A stretch of 64,000 nucleotides of DNA from Deltaproteobacteria bacterium. GTDB lineage: Bacteria > Desulfobacterota > DSM-4660 > Desulfatiglandales > Desulfatiglandaceae. Positions 34,729-42,983 of this stretch are shown here, one piece after another. The notes beneath the pieces were generated by a model. The model saw nothing but the letters and a program-made list of their open reading frames with translations, ran no database searches and was not told the origin of the DNA. The stretch lies in the NCBI GenBank assembly GCA_019307815.1, contig JAFDIV010000016.1, positions 1 through 64,000 of the forward strand, read 5' to 3'. Both the position numbers and the translations under genes were made by a program. The first letter of the stretch is position 1. Every line of letters starts with the position of its first letter.

Positions 34729-35883
34729 CTATTTCAACGCCTCCTGCCCTCCAAACTCTCTGTAAGGAGAAAACTCTTCCAGAATGAGGGAATCATTTTC
34801 CGTGGTCTCATGGGTTATCATCCTGGCGACCACCTCGCCGATGCCCGGCCCCAGCATAAACCCCTGACCGCACATACCCGTTGCATGGATAAGGCCCTCA
34901 AGATCCCTGTTCCAACCAACAATAGGGGAACCGTCAGGGGTCATGGGATACAGTCCCCGCCACATTCGCCGAACCCGGAGGTTTTTGAGCCTCGGCAAAA
35001 GCGCCACCATCCTGGCACTCACCTGGGGAAGGAACACGGAGGTCTCCCTCTTGTCGGTCCCTAGGATGGGGGGATCCGGGGTTATGCAAAAAACCACCTG
35101 GCCCCGCTTGTTCTGGTAAAAATAGTAATTCTTGGATCCAGGGCCAGGCCTCAGGTCCACCACCATGCAGCCGAAGAAACTCCTCACCGGCTCGGTGATG
35201 GCCGCCTCATGGGAATCAGGATAAACAGGGATATCAATTCCTACTGTGCCACACAATGGCCTTGAAAAGGGCCCCGCTGCATCCACCACCACGGGCGCAC
35301 GGTAGGTCTTGTTTCTTGTTATGACGCCGATTACCTTGCCTTTTTCAGATACTATGGTCTCAACCTGTTCCTGGAAATGGAATTCCACTCCCCTTGAAAG
35401 GGCCCTGTGATAGAATGCATTGATGGCCAGAAGGGGGGAAGCAGAGCCATCCTCTGGCGAAAATGTTCCGCCCCGGAGCCCCTCTTCATTGATTCCTGGC
35501 AACACCTCCTTGATCTTCTCCGGGCCCACATAGTCGATGTTTAAACCGTATTCCTTTTGGATGGGGAGAATGCCTTTCAGGATATCCTCCTCTTCCTTTC
35601 TATATACTGGAAACAGGTATCCTCCCTGTAGCCACTCAATGTCCTCCCCAGTCTCCTTTTCCCAGGTGGAGAAGATTTCCAGGGATCGCAAGGCCGTAAG
35701 TATCTTCCCTGGAGATGAATGGGTTGCCCTGATTCCGCCGATAGCGTGTTTATTTTCGCCTTGGCCCGGAGATGCATTCTTGTCAATGACCAGTGTCTTG
35801 ATCCCTTTTTCAGCTAAGGCCATGGCAGTGGGCACGCCAATTGAGCCTGCTCCGACTATAATTGCATCATAGTTGTTATTCAT
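34729..35883 (-). CDS. FAD-dependent oxidoreductase, DAO family (HcnC/sarcosine oxidase beta-like)
   Basis: About 384 residues. It has the N-terminal FAD motif IIVGAGSIGVPTAMAL and the C-terminal MTPDGSPIVGW and GMCGQGFMLGPG segments of DAO-type dehydrogenases. I chose the ATG at 35883, which overlaps the stop of the upstream fused flavoprotein and has GGAG 9 bases before it. With that partner it should form a two-protein imino/amino acid dehydrogenase, a second version of the three-subunit complex at 19799-22690. The substrate could be a D-hydroxyproline, D-proline or sarcosine-like N-substituted amino acid. Confidence 0.85.
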   Translation of the reverse strand: MNNNYDAIIVGAGSIGVPTAMALAEKGIKTLVIDKNASPGQGENKHAIGGIRATHSSPGKILTALRSLEIFSTWEKETGEDIEWLQGGYLFPVYRKEEEDILKGILPIQKEYGLNIDYVGPEKIKEVLPGINEEGLRGGTFSPEDGSASPLLAINAFYHRALSRGVEFHFQEQVETIVSEKGKVIGVITRNKTYRAPVVVDAAGPFSRPLCGTVGIDIPVYPDSHEAAITEPVRSFFGCMVVDLRPGPGSKNYYFYQNKRGQVVFCITPDPPILGTDKRETSVFLPQVSARMVALLPRLKNLRVRRMWRGLYPMTPDGSPIVGWNRDLEGLIHATGMCGQGFMLGPGIGEVVARMITHETTENDSLILEEFSPYREFGGQEALK

Positions 35884-37966
35884 CAGAATCATCTCCAAAT
35901 ACACCCCCAAATGTTCCTAAGGGGACTTCTACAAAAAGTGGGCGGTCCACCAGGTCTGTAACCTGCTCAATATCAATGCCTTCTTCCTTGAACAACCGCG
36001 AGATTATGGGCCTGCACGTCTTTGAACCACAGGCACCCATGCCAGCCCGGGTGATGGCCTTAAGATGGTTCATATCCCTGACCCCATTTCTGATGGCATT
36101 GCGGATTTCTCCGGCAGTAACCCGCTCGCACCTACAGACAATCGCCTCATCCGGAGGAGGGGCCTCTCCATAAACCATTGAGGGCCTGACTTCCTCTCCC
36201 TGGACACGAATTCCTATGGCCTTTGGGGCCTTGTCCGCCTCCATTTCAATCTGTATCAGAAGGGTGCCCGGGAATTTCTTCTTGAGGGAAAGGATCTTTT
36301 TCACAGGATAACTGCCAAGCACATTTCCATCGTCATCCGTGACTTGGATCTCCTGTCCAACCTCCACTGTTTTACGCCCGATCTCATAGGGGAGGGTGAC
36401 TGTTGGGTGTTGGGGGTCCTTATTATAATCCACAAGCGTAATGGCCAGGCCCGGGCAAACGGCCACACAGGACATGCAACCCTTGCAGAGAGATACATCT
36501 GTTATATAAGGCAGTCCCGTGATTCTATCACCTTCGGTTCGGATGGCATGTTCTGGGCACACAGAAATACAGGGGTTGCATGCTATTTCCTGATAGCAAT
36601 GGAAAACAGGCATAACCTCGCCGGCCTTATCCGGGGGCGTTTTAATTGAAATGGCTCCGGGCTTGGACTTCAGTACAGCAGCCTTTTTCTCCCATTCTTT
36701 TGGAATAACCTCCTGGTATCGACCCAGGGATTTTGCTATCTTGAGCCCTTCTATCTTTCCGGTAAACATGGCGGCAGACGCCTCTGCGATCTCCTGCGCA
36801 TCTCCTGCCACATAGGCATCCATGCCCCATTCCTTGGCCTTAAGATAGAATTCATTGACCTCTGCCAGACCTACAGCTATCAGCACCGTATCCACCTCAA
36901 AGGTCTTGTACGAGCCAGGGACAATGTTCCCGTGCGTGTCCAGTTCCGCAATGGTAACCGATTCCACATGGTCTTTTCCCTGGGCGGAAACAACCGTATG
37001 ACTGGTGAATATGGGAACACCCAGCCGTTTCAACTTGTCCGCGTGTACCTTATACCCGCCAATCTGGGGAAGGGCCTCGGCAAGACCCACCACCTGGATC
37101 CCTGCCTGGATGGCATGATATGCGGCAATAAGCCCCACGTTTCCGCCCCCGACAATAAAGACCTTGTCAGAGGTCTTCACCAGATCCCGATTGACCAGGG
37201 TCTGAAATGCCCCCGCACCAAAGATACCTGGCAGCGTATTGCCAGGGAAAGAAAGCATCCTTTCCCTCGCCCCTGTGGCAACCAGAAGCCTCTTTGGCCT
37301 TATTTTGCGGTAGATTCTTCCGGTCACAGCACCCACAATCCCGTCTGAAAACACGCCCACCGCAGTGGTGTTCAGCCAGGTCCGGACACATGGAAACTCG
37401 GCAACCTCCTCGGCCAGAAGCGATGCGATTTCAAACCCCCGAGTGCCTGCATGGGAATCTTCTACAGAGCCAAAGAACTTATGGGTCTGAAGCACCAGCT
37501 TTCCCCCCACCCTGTCCTTGTCGTCAATGATGAGGGTATCTATTCCCAACTTTCCCAACTCAACAGCCGCAGACAGACCCGCAGGTCCAGCGCCTATGAT
37601 CAGGACATCCACCTCGGTTACAGGAATCGGACGGGGTTTCACAGGGTCATCATCTGCAGGGAGTTCAGGAATTCCCTCAACACTTTCAATCACCATTCCG
37701 GGGCTTAGGGGGGTCATGCATGCCTTGACCGGGACCTTATCTGCAATTACCAGACACTGGGAACATTGGCCATTGGCACAAAAGAGGCCCTGGGGGCTCC
37801 CGTCTTTGGGATGATGTCCGAATATATGAATATTGTTTGCAAAAAGGGCTGATGAAATAGTCTCGCCTTTAAGCCCTTTTAATCTTTTCCCATTCCAAAA
37901 AAAGTGGACCTCCTCTTTCTCAGGAATATCCAGAATGGGATGTTCTCTGATCCTTCTGTCAGTCAT
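35876..37966 (-). CDS. Fused HcnA/HcnB-like flavoprotein with added ferredoxin and BFD domains
   Basis: A 696-residue multi-cluster protein. In order: a [2Fe-2S] domain (C63, C68, C71, C83), an FAD motif GAGPAG near residue 127, a second dinucleotide motif GGGNVG near 273, two [4Fe-4S] ferredoxin motifs (CNPCISVCP and CKGCMSCVAVCP, about 460-510) and a C-terminal BFD-type [2Fe-2S] domain (CRCERV, then CGSKTC). This joins the A and B subunits of HcnABC-like dehydrogenases and adds an 8-iron ferredoxin, suggesting ferredoxin rather than a quinone as electron acceptor (inference). Its start overlaps the GntR stop; its stop overlaps the DAO-type gene. Confidence 0.88.
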   Translation of the reverse strand: MTDRRIREHPILDIPEKEEVHFFWNGKRLKGLKGETISSALFANNIHIFGHHPKDGSPQGLFCANGQCSQCLVIADKVPVKACMTPLSPGMVIESVEGIPELPADDDPVKPRPIPVTEVDVLIIGAGPAGLSAAVELGKLGIDTLIIDDKDRVGGKLVLQTHKFFGSVEDSHAGTRGFEIASLLAEEVAEFPCVRTWLNTTAVGVFSDGIVGAVTGRIYRKIRPKRLLVATGARERMLSFPGNTLPGIFGAGAFQTLVNRDLVKTSDKVFIVGGGNVGLIAAYHAIQAGIQVVGLAEALPQIGGYKVHADKLKRLGVPIFTSHTVVSAQGKDHVESVTIAELDTHGNIVPGSYKTFEVDTVLIAVGLAEVNEFYLKAKEWGMDAYVAGDAQEIAEASAAMFTGKIEGLKIAKSLGRYQEVIPKEWEKKAAVLKSKPGAISIKTPPDKAGEVMPVFHCYQEIACNPCISVCPEHAIRTEGDRITGLPYITDVSLCKGCMSCVAVCPGLAITLVDYNKDPQHPTVTLPYEIGRKTVEVGQEIQVTDDDGNVLGSYPVKKILSLKKKFPGTLLIQIEMEADKAPKAIGIRVQGEEVRPSMVYGEAPPPDEAIVCRCERVTAGEIRNAIRNGVRDMNHLKAITRAGMGACGSKTCRPIISRLFKEEGIDIEQVTDLVDRPLFVEVPLGTFGGVFGDDSDE

Positions 37967-38681
37967 TTCTACCTTCCCTTTTTTTCATATATACACTGAA
38001 TCGTACTACGTGTTTTCTTGCCAGAGACCGGGCCTTTTCCGGCAGGCCCTGCTTGACTGCCGCCACGATCTCCTGCAGGTCATTATAGTTTTCCTTGAGC
38101 CTTCTATCCTCCATATCCAACAGTGTCTCGTAATAGGGAATGATATTCTCTTGGACTATTCGCTCAACTGATTCGTAAACAGGGTTTCCGGCTATCTGGG
38201 CCAAGGTCAAATGGATATCCCTGTCGGCCTCAAGAAATTGCTTGGCGTACTTAGGGCCTTTCTCCACATACCCCAGCGCCTTTTGTAAAAGATCTTCCAG
38301 AACACTGATGTCATGGGAATCGGCCCTTTGCGCAGCAAGGGCTGCTATGTCTCCCTCCACTCCTTCCCGAAATTCTGCCAGGTGGGTAAGGGAAACCTTT
38401 TGGTGGCGGATCAAAAGGGCAAGGGTCTCGGTCACCTTATCTACAGAAGCGGTTCTTACCATAGCCCCACCGCCAACACCAAGCTTTATTTCTATGAGCC
38501 CCTTCTGCTCCAGAACCCGGAGTGCCTCCCTGATCGTGCCTCTGCTCACCTGAAAGAGATCCTGCAACTCACGTTCAGAAGGCAGGAAATCCCCTTCTTT
38601 CAGATCCCCTGAAAGGATGTGGTCCTGGATCTGCTCAACCACATCCTGGAAGACCCTACTACGTTTTGCAGGTTTAAACAT
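37959..38681 (-). CDS. GntR-family (FadR subfamily) transcriptional regulator (second copy)
   Basis: A 240-residue regulator with a winged helix-turn-helix (LPSERELQDLFQVSRGTIREAL) and a C-terminal FCD domain. It is the first gene of an operon with the fused flavoprotein and the DAO-type dehydrogenase, overlapping the former by 8 bases. A palindrome AATGGT-CTA-ACCATT lies 50 bases upstream in its promoter region, a likely autoregulatory operator. Only a weak ribosome site precedes the ATG. Confidence 0.88.
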   Translation of the reverse strand: MFKPAKRSRVFQDVVEQIQDHILSGDLKEGDFLPSERELQDLFQVSRGTIREALRVLEQKGLIEIKLGVGGGAMVRTASVDKVTETLALLIRHQKVSLTHLAEFREGVEGDIAALAAQRADSHDISVLEDLLQKALGYVEKGPKYAKQFLEADRDIHLTLAQIAGNPVYESVERIVQENIIPYYETLLDMEDRRLKENYNDLQEIVAAVKQGLPEKARSLARKHVVRFSVYMKKREGRND

Positions 38682-38730
38682 TGTTGCAACTCGGAAGAAT
38701 TTTACCTAGCAGCCACCCCTTAGCGGTTGT

Positions 38731-38762
38731 AATGGTCTAACCATTTTATATTACCCTGTCAA
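38731..38762 (-). promoter_or_regulatory. FadR-type operator and promoter of the second GntR gene
   Basis: A perfect palindrome AATGGT-CTA-ACCATT lies at 38731-38745. On the minus strand TTGACA (complement of 38757-38762) is followed after 17 bases by TAGACC, which the palindrome covers. It shares both six-base arms with the site at 2955-2969; only the central triplet differs. The location in a divergent intergenic region means it may also influence the aminotransferase gene. Confidence 0.65.
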
Positions 38763-38782
38763 GTTCAATTGGAAAAATTTAG

Positions 38783-38811
38783 TTGCATAGAATGCAAAGC
38801 ATCGTTACTAT
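38783..38811 (+). promoter_or_regulatory. Candidate promoter of the class III aminotransferase gene
   Basis: TTGCAT at 38783-38788, a 17-base spacer and TACTAT at 38806-38811 make a plausible sigma-70 promoter, 65 bases before the ATG. GAGGGGG supplies the ribosome site before 38876. Confidence 0.5.
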
Positions 38812-38875
38812 TCCGATCAAACATAATTCTATATCACAATAGGGCAAAAAATTTCAAACACTATGAGGGGGACCT

Positions 38876-40210
38876 ATGGAACCACAAGTGCCGCAAATAC
38901 GCACCGATTTACCAGGTCCAAATGCTTCCAAGCTCATAAAGTTGGACGGAACATTTGTATCCCCTTCCTACACCAGAACCTACCCCCTTGTGGCAGAAAA
39001 GGGGAGTGGCCTCTGGGTCGAAGATGTGGACGGGAATTCTTTCCTTGACTTCACCTCTGGCATCGCCGTCTGCTCCACGGGGCACTGCCACCCCGAGGTG
39101 GTCGAGGCTATCCAACGCCAAGCAGAAAAACTTCTTCACATGTCCGGGACAGATTTCTACTACACGGCCCAGATAGAGCTTGCAGAAAAACTCGCCCTTC
39201 TGGCACCAGGGAATGACGGCAAAAGGGTGTATTTTGGAAATTCCGGTGCTGAGGCTGTTGAAGCGGCCTTGAAGCTCGCCCGCTGGTACACAAAGCGGGA
39301 GTTGAATATAGCGTTTTTCGGAGCCTTTCATGGGCGCACCATGGGAGCCCTATCCCTCACAGCCAGCAAGGCCATCCAAAAGAAGCACTACAATCCCTTG
39401 GTTCCAGGCATCACCCACATACCGTACGCCTACTGCTATCGATGCTCCTATAATTTAAAGTACCCAGGCTGTGGCCTTGAATGCGTGCGGTGGGTTGAAG
39501 ACACCCTTTTCAGGACTACTATACCCCCAGAAGAGGTAGCTGCCATCTTTGTGGAACCCATACAGGGAGAAGGCGGCTATATTGTGCCGCCGCCAGAGTT
39601 TCATAAGGAGCTATACAATACAGCCAAGAAATACGGCATCCTGTATATCGCAGATGAAGTCCAATCGGGAATGGGTCGTACCGGGAAAATGTTTGCCATG
39701 GAACACTTCAACGTGGACCCTGACATGATGACCCTTGCAAAGGGTATTGCCTCGGGCCTGCCTCTTGGGGCGCTTGTCGCCAAATCTGACATCATGGAAT
39801 GGGAAGCAGGATCTCATGCCTCCACATTCGGAGGAAATCCGATCTCGTGCCAGGCCGCAATGAAAACCATAGAACTGCTGGAAAACGGTCTTGTGGAAAA
39901 CGCCGCCACTCAGGGAGAGTATCTTATTAACGGCCTTAAGGAAGTCCAAAAGGAGTGCGAATGTATAGGTGATGTGCGTGGGAAGGGTCTGATGGTGGCT
40001 GTTGAGCTTGTTAAAGATCGCGAAACCAAAGAACCTGCCAGGGAATGGAAAAACGACATTATTCTTGCAGCATTTAGAAGGGGCCTTTTGCTACTGGGCT
40101 GCGGCGAAAACAGCATCAGATTCTGCCCAGCCTTAATTGTTACCTCACATGAAATCGACACATGCTTATCTATATTTCGTGAAGCAGTAAAAGAAGTGGT
40201 AGGAGAGTAA
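38876..40210 (+). CDS. Class III PLP-dependent aminotransferase (acetylornithine/4-aminobutyrate type)
   Basis: A 444-residue fold-type I aminotransferase. The cofactor pocket GNSGAEAVEAALKLAR, the aspartate of ADEVQSGMGRTG and the PLP lysine in TLAKGIASGLPLGA are clear. A cysteine-rich stretch (YCYRCSYNLKYPGC, near residue 190) is typical of the archaeal-like GABA/ornithine-aminotransferase and amino-acid-racemase branch of the family. In context, 5-aminovalerate, 4-aminobutyrate, ornithine or a proline-derived amino acid are plausible substrates. Its stop codon is directly adjacent to the stop of the convergent OCD-family gene (40210/40211). Confidence 0.88.
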   Translation: MEPQVPQIRTDLPGPNASKLIKLDGTFVSPSYTRTYPLVAEKGSGLWVEDVDGNSFLDFTSGIAVCSTGHCHPEVVEAIQRQAEKLLHMSGTDFYYTAQIELAEKLALLAPGNDGKRVYFGNSGAEAVEAALKLARWYTKRELNIAFFGAFHGRTMGALSLTASKAIQKKHYNPLVPGITHIPYAYCYRCSYNLKYPGCGLECVRWVEDTLFRTTIPPEEVAAIFVEPIQGEGGYIVPPPEFHKELYNTAKKYGILYIADEVQSGMGRTGKMFAMEHFNVDPDMMTLAKGIASGLPLGALVAKSDIMEWEAGSHASTFGGNPISCQAAMKTIELLENGLVENAATQGEYLINGLKEVQKECECIGDVRGKGLMVAVELVKDRETKEPAREWKNDIILAAFRRGLLLLGCGENSIRFCPALIVTSHEIDTCLSIFREAVKEVVGE

Positions 40211-41173
40211 TCAGGACAGTTCCACTATGGTTCCAAGCCCCATCTCTTCAGCCTTTTTTAGAACGGCTCCTGCGGCAGCCGCGTCTTGGGCTGCTAGACC
40301 CACGGACTTGAAAAAGGTTATCTCTTCCTGATCTTGTCGGCCCGGACGCTTTCCAGTTATTACCTCACCCAATTCTGCATCAATATGGGCCTTGGATCTT
40401 ATGATATCACCAGCTTCTGCCATACAGGCCTCTCTGGAATCCACAAAAACTCTTGCCCTCTTAATGGTATTTTCATCAATTTCCTGCATGTCTGGGGCAA
40501 AGGATCCTACTCCGGTCACATGGGCTCCGGGCTTTAGTTCATTTCCATCAAAAAGTGGGGTTTTGCTGGTAGTTGCTGCAATCACAATGTCAGCCTTTTG
40601 GACGGCCTCTTGGGGCGAAGAAGGGATACTCACGGCCGGGGCATTCGGCCAGGATCGGATTTCCTCGGCCAGACTTTTCGCCTTTTCTTCCACCAAGTCT
40701 ATAATAAAAATTTCCTCTATGGAGCGAACAGCCATAACCGCACGTACCTGCGATCGCCCCTGGACGCCGGCCCCAAAGAGCACTACCCTCTTCGCATCCC
40801 GCCTGGAAAGCAAGTCAGCGGCAAGGCCGCCTGCCGCTCCGGTACGGATCGCGGTCAAGGTTTCTCCATCCATGAAGGCCAGGGGCCTTCCCGTATCAGG
40901 GTCGAGAACAGTGACAACCGCGGCAACAGTGGGCAAGCCGATCTCTGGGTTTTTTCCATACACCGACACGATCTTAATGGCCAGGTTTCTACTGTCTTGA
41001 AGATAGGCGGGCATAAGGAGAGTTACACCTTTTTCCGTGGCCAATCTTGTCCGGAGTGGTACTATGGCCTTACCCGCGGAAAATTGCCCAAACGTGGACC
41101 TCATGGCCTGAATAGCTTCTGACATAGGCAGGGCTGCGTTCACATCAGCAGCAGAGAGAATCCTTATTCTCAT
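40211..41173 (-). CDS. Ornithine cyclodeaminase/mu-crystallin family protein, candidate pyrroline-2-carboxylate reductase
   Basis: About 320 residues. The NAD(P) motif VVLFGAGVQGRSQVRAV, the upstream TAIRTGAAGG and the downstream GSFAPDMQEID are family signatures. Members include ornithine cyclodeaminase, alanine dehydrogenase and delta1-pyrroline-2-carboxylate/piperideine-2-carboxylate reductases. AcnX-type cis-3-hydroxyproline dehydratase makes pyrroline-2-carboxylate, and reductases of this family convert it to L-proline, so the AcnX genes at 24401-26070 favour that role. Ornithine cyclodeaminase is the alternative. I placed the start at the ATG at 41173; a TTG five codons upstream is also open. 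It follows a zinc-ribbon gene. Confidence 0.82.
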   Translation of the reverse strand: MRIRILSAADVNAALPMSEAIQAMRSTFGQFSAGKAIVPLRTRLATEKGVTLLMPAYLQDSRNLAIKIVSVYGKNPEIGLPTVAAVVTVLDPDTGRPLAFMDGETLTAIRTGAAGGLAADLLSRRDAKRVVLFGAGVQGRSQVRAVMAVRSIEEIFIIDLVEEKAKSLAEEIRSWPNAPAVSIPSSPQEAVQKADIVIAATTSKTPLFDGNELKPGAHVTGVGSFAPDMQEIDENTIKRARVFVDSREACMAEAGDIIRSKAHIDAELGEVITGKRPGRQDQEEITFFKSVGLAAQDAAAAGAVLKKAEEMGLGTIVELS

Positions 41174-41194
41174 ACTATTAGCCCACAATAGACA

Positions 41195-41716
41195 TTAGGT
41201 CTTATCTTCATCTATCTCTTCCAGCTCCAGCTCGAAATCAAATTCTCCCAAATCTTCCTTCTTTTCCTCACCTGCCTTGCCTACCTCTTGTGTGACCATT
41301 TCAGCCGTATCCAGATCCAGGGCTTCACCCTCATCTTGAGTCCCAATCCCGGAAAGCTCCCCACCCAGATCATGTTCGGCCAATCCCTTCAATTCTTCCT
41401 TTTCAAGGTCAAATCCTACTACATCTTCCTCTCCCATGGCCGACCCTTCTGTCTTCAGTTCTATTTCTACTTCCTCTGGTTCGGTTATGGAAACCTCGGG
41501 GAGGTGTTCGAGCTTAAGCGTATCAGCCATACCGCCCACGTGGAGGCCAAGCTGGCTATCACCCGCCTCACCAGTGAGTGCGGCCAAGAGGGCCGGGGGA
41601 TCTGGCATGAATGGGGGGAGATTCAATTTCTTCTGTTCCCCGGAAATGTCCTTATTGCATTTTGGGCAGGCCATATTGTAATCGAAACTGATGTATCCAC
41701 ACTTTGGGCATCTCAT
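41195..41716 (-). CDS. Zinc-ribbon protein with long acidic tail, unknown function
   Basis: A 173-residue protein. The N-terminal 20 residues form a zinc ribbon (C3-x2-C6 and C17-x2-C20 in RCPKCG and ACPKC). The rest is low in hydrophobic residues and very rich in Glu and Asp, probably disordered or a docking tail. A good GGAGAG ribosome site precedes the ATG. It ends shortly before the OCD-family gene on the same strand, so the two are probably cotranscribed; what connects them is not apparent. Similar zinc-ribbon proteins in deltaproteobacteria have no assigned function. Confidence 0.75.
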   Translation of the reverse strand: MRCPKCGYISFDYNMACPKCNKDISGEQKKLNLPPFMPDPPALLAALTGEAGDSQLGLHVGGMADTLKLEHLPEVSITEPEEVEIELKTEGSAMGEEDVVGFDLEKEELKGLAEHDLGGELSGIGTQDEGEALDLDTAEMVTQEVGKAGEEKKEDLGEFDFELELEEIDEDKT

Positions 41717-41885
41717 TTTTCTCTCCTGTAATATGGGTTGTTGCTCAGAAGGTTATTAGAAAATCTCTTATTTTTCAAGCCAATATCATATTATGACATT
41801 GAGCCTCGGGATTATAGTATAGCTTATATATCCTTAATCGTCTTTTTTTTAATATGAGATAAATACCTCTCATACGGCCCCATTT

Positions 41886-42650
41886 TTAGGCCATGGTCCC
41901 GCCGTCCACAGTGATTACTTCCCCTGTAACAAAATCCCCCAATTCAGAGGCCAGAAACAACACTGCACCAACCACATCGGATGGCTCTGCGATCCTTCCC
42001 ATGGGTATGGTCTTGGTGATCTCCCTTAGCATGTCTTCATTGCCCCAAAAAGGCTGGCTGAATTTTGTTCTTACCATACATGGTGCGACTGCATTTACGT
42101 TGATCCTGTCCTTGGCCAATTCCACGGCCATGACCTTAGTAAGCATCTCCACGCCCGCCTTTGCCACACAGTAGATGCCCATCCCGGGGGCTGCCTTTCG
42201 CGCAGCAATAGAACTAATATTAATGATCTTCCCCCCACCGCTGTTGCGCATCAATCCGACTGCTGCTTTAGACACAAGAAATGTGCCCTTCAGATTAACT
42301 TCAATGATCTTGTCCCACAGGACCTCATCAGCATCAGCCACAGAAGGCGTCAATAGGTTCATCCCAACATTATTCACCAAGATATCTAATCTGCCAAAAC
42401 GCTCCTCAATTTCATGAAAAAGGGCAGAGACCTGCTCTGCCTTGGCCACGTGAGACACATGAGTCAGGACTTCCAGGCCTGTCTTGGAAAATTCCTCTCT
42501 CGCCTTGTCTAGGTTCTCTTGCTTCCTGCCGCAGATGACAACCTGGCTACCTCGCCTTGCCAGATTCAACGCAATATTCTTGCCAATACCCCTGCTTCCC
42601 CCCGTAACCAACGCCACCTTGGAAGAAAAATCAAGATCATTGTCCCTCAT
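41886..42650 (-). CDS. Short-chain dehydrogenase/reductase (SDR)
   Basis: A 254-residue classical SDR: NAD(P) motif TGGSRGIGKN, NNVGMN in place of the usual NNAG, catalytic serine in ISSIAARK, Y-x3-K in YCVAKAG, and the C-terminal VTGEVITVDGG. It resembles FabG/glucose dehydrogenase-like enzymes; the substrate is unknown. AGGAGG lies about 6 bases upstream of the ATG. It stands alone, between a zinc-ribbon gene (169 bases away) and a divergent flavoprotein gene. Confidence 0.85.
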   Translation of the reverse strand: MRDNDLDFSSKVALVTGGSRGIGKNIALNLARRGSQVVICGRKQENLDKAREEFSKTGLEVLTHVSHVAKAEQVSALFHEIEERFGRLDILVNNVGMNLLTPSVADADEVLWDKIIEVNLKGTFLVSKAAVGLMRNSGGGKIINISSIAARKAAPGMGIYCVAKAGVEMLTKVMAVELAKDRINVNAVAPCMVRTKFSQPFWGNEDMLREITKTIPMGRIAEPSDVVGAVLFLASELGDFVTGEVITVDGGTMA

Positions 42651-42983
42651 ATTGGCCTCCTGTTTCCAGATTTGCCTTACCTGTCTATTTCCAGATCCCT
42701 CAATTAGCAGTTGTCAATAACTCTACTGTCGTGTATAAGACCAATTGAACTACCCCGCCGCAAGCACCGGGGTTAGGTCCGAGTCAACCTTATTGGTACG
42801 CAGCAAGCTGGGGGAATTAAACCCTAAAATGGTTAAATACCCAACCAGCTACAGCAAAACATAAAGGCCTAAGCAAGTGGTGAGTTTATTCAATTGTCAA
42901 ACCATGAGAGGTTTTTACCACTTACTACTTAACCATTCAACCATTTAACTGAGGTTTCACAAGAGGAGGCAATAGGAGTCAGT
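42651..42983. other. Intergenic region with degenerate hairpin repeats
   Basis: These 333 bases between two divergent genes hold no gene that I can support. They contain a hairpin ACCCCG-N10-CGGGGT (42752-42773) and, about 30 bases on, CAGCAAGCTG followed by GGGGAATTAAACCC (42801-42824). Both look like decayed copies of the CCCCGC-type hairpin at 62367-62390. A third inverted repeat, AAACC-N6-GGTTT, lies near 42900. A good ribosome site (AGAGGAGG) precedes the gene at 42984. Confidence 0.55.
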
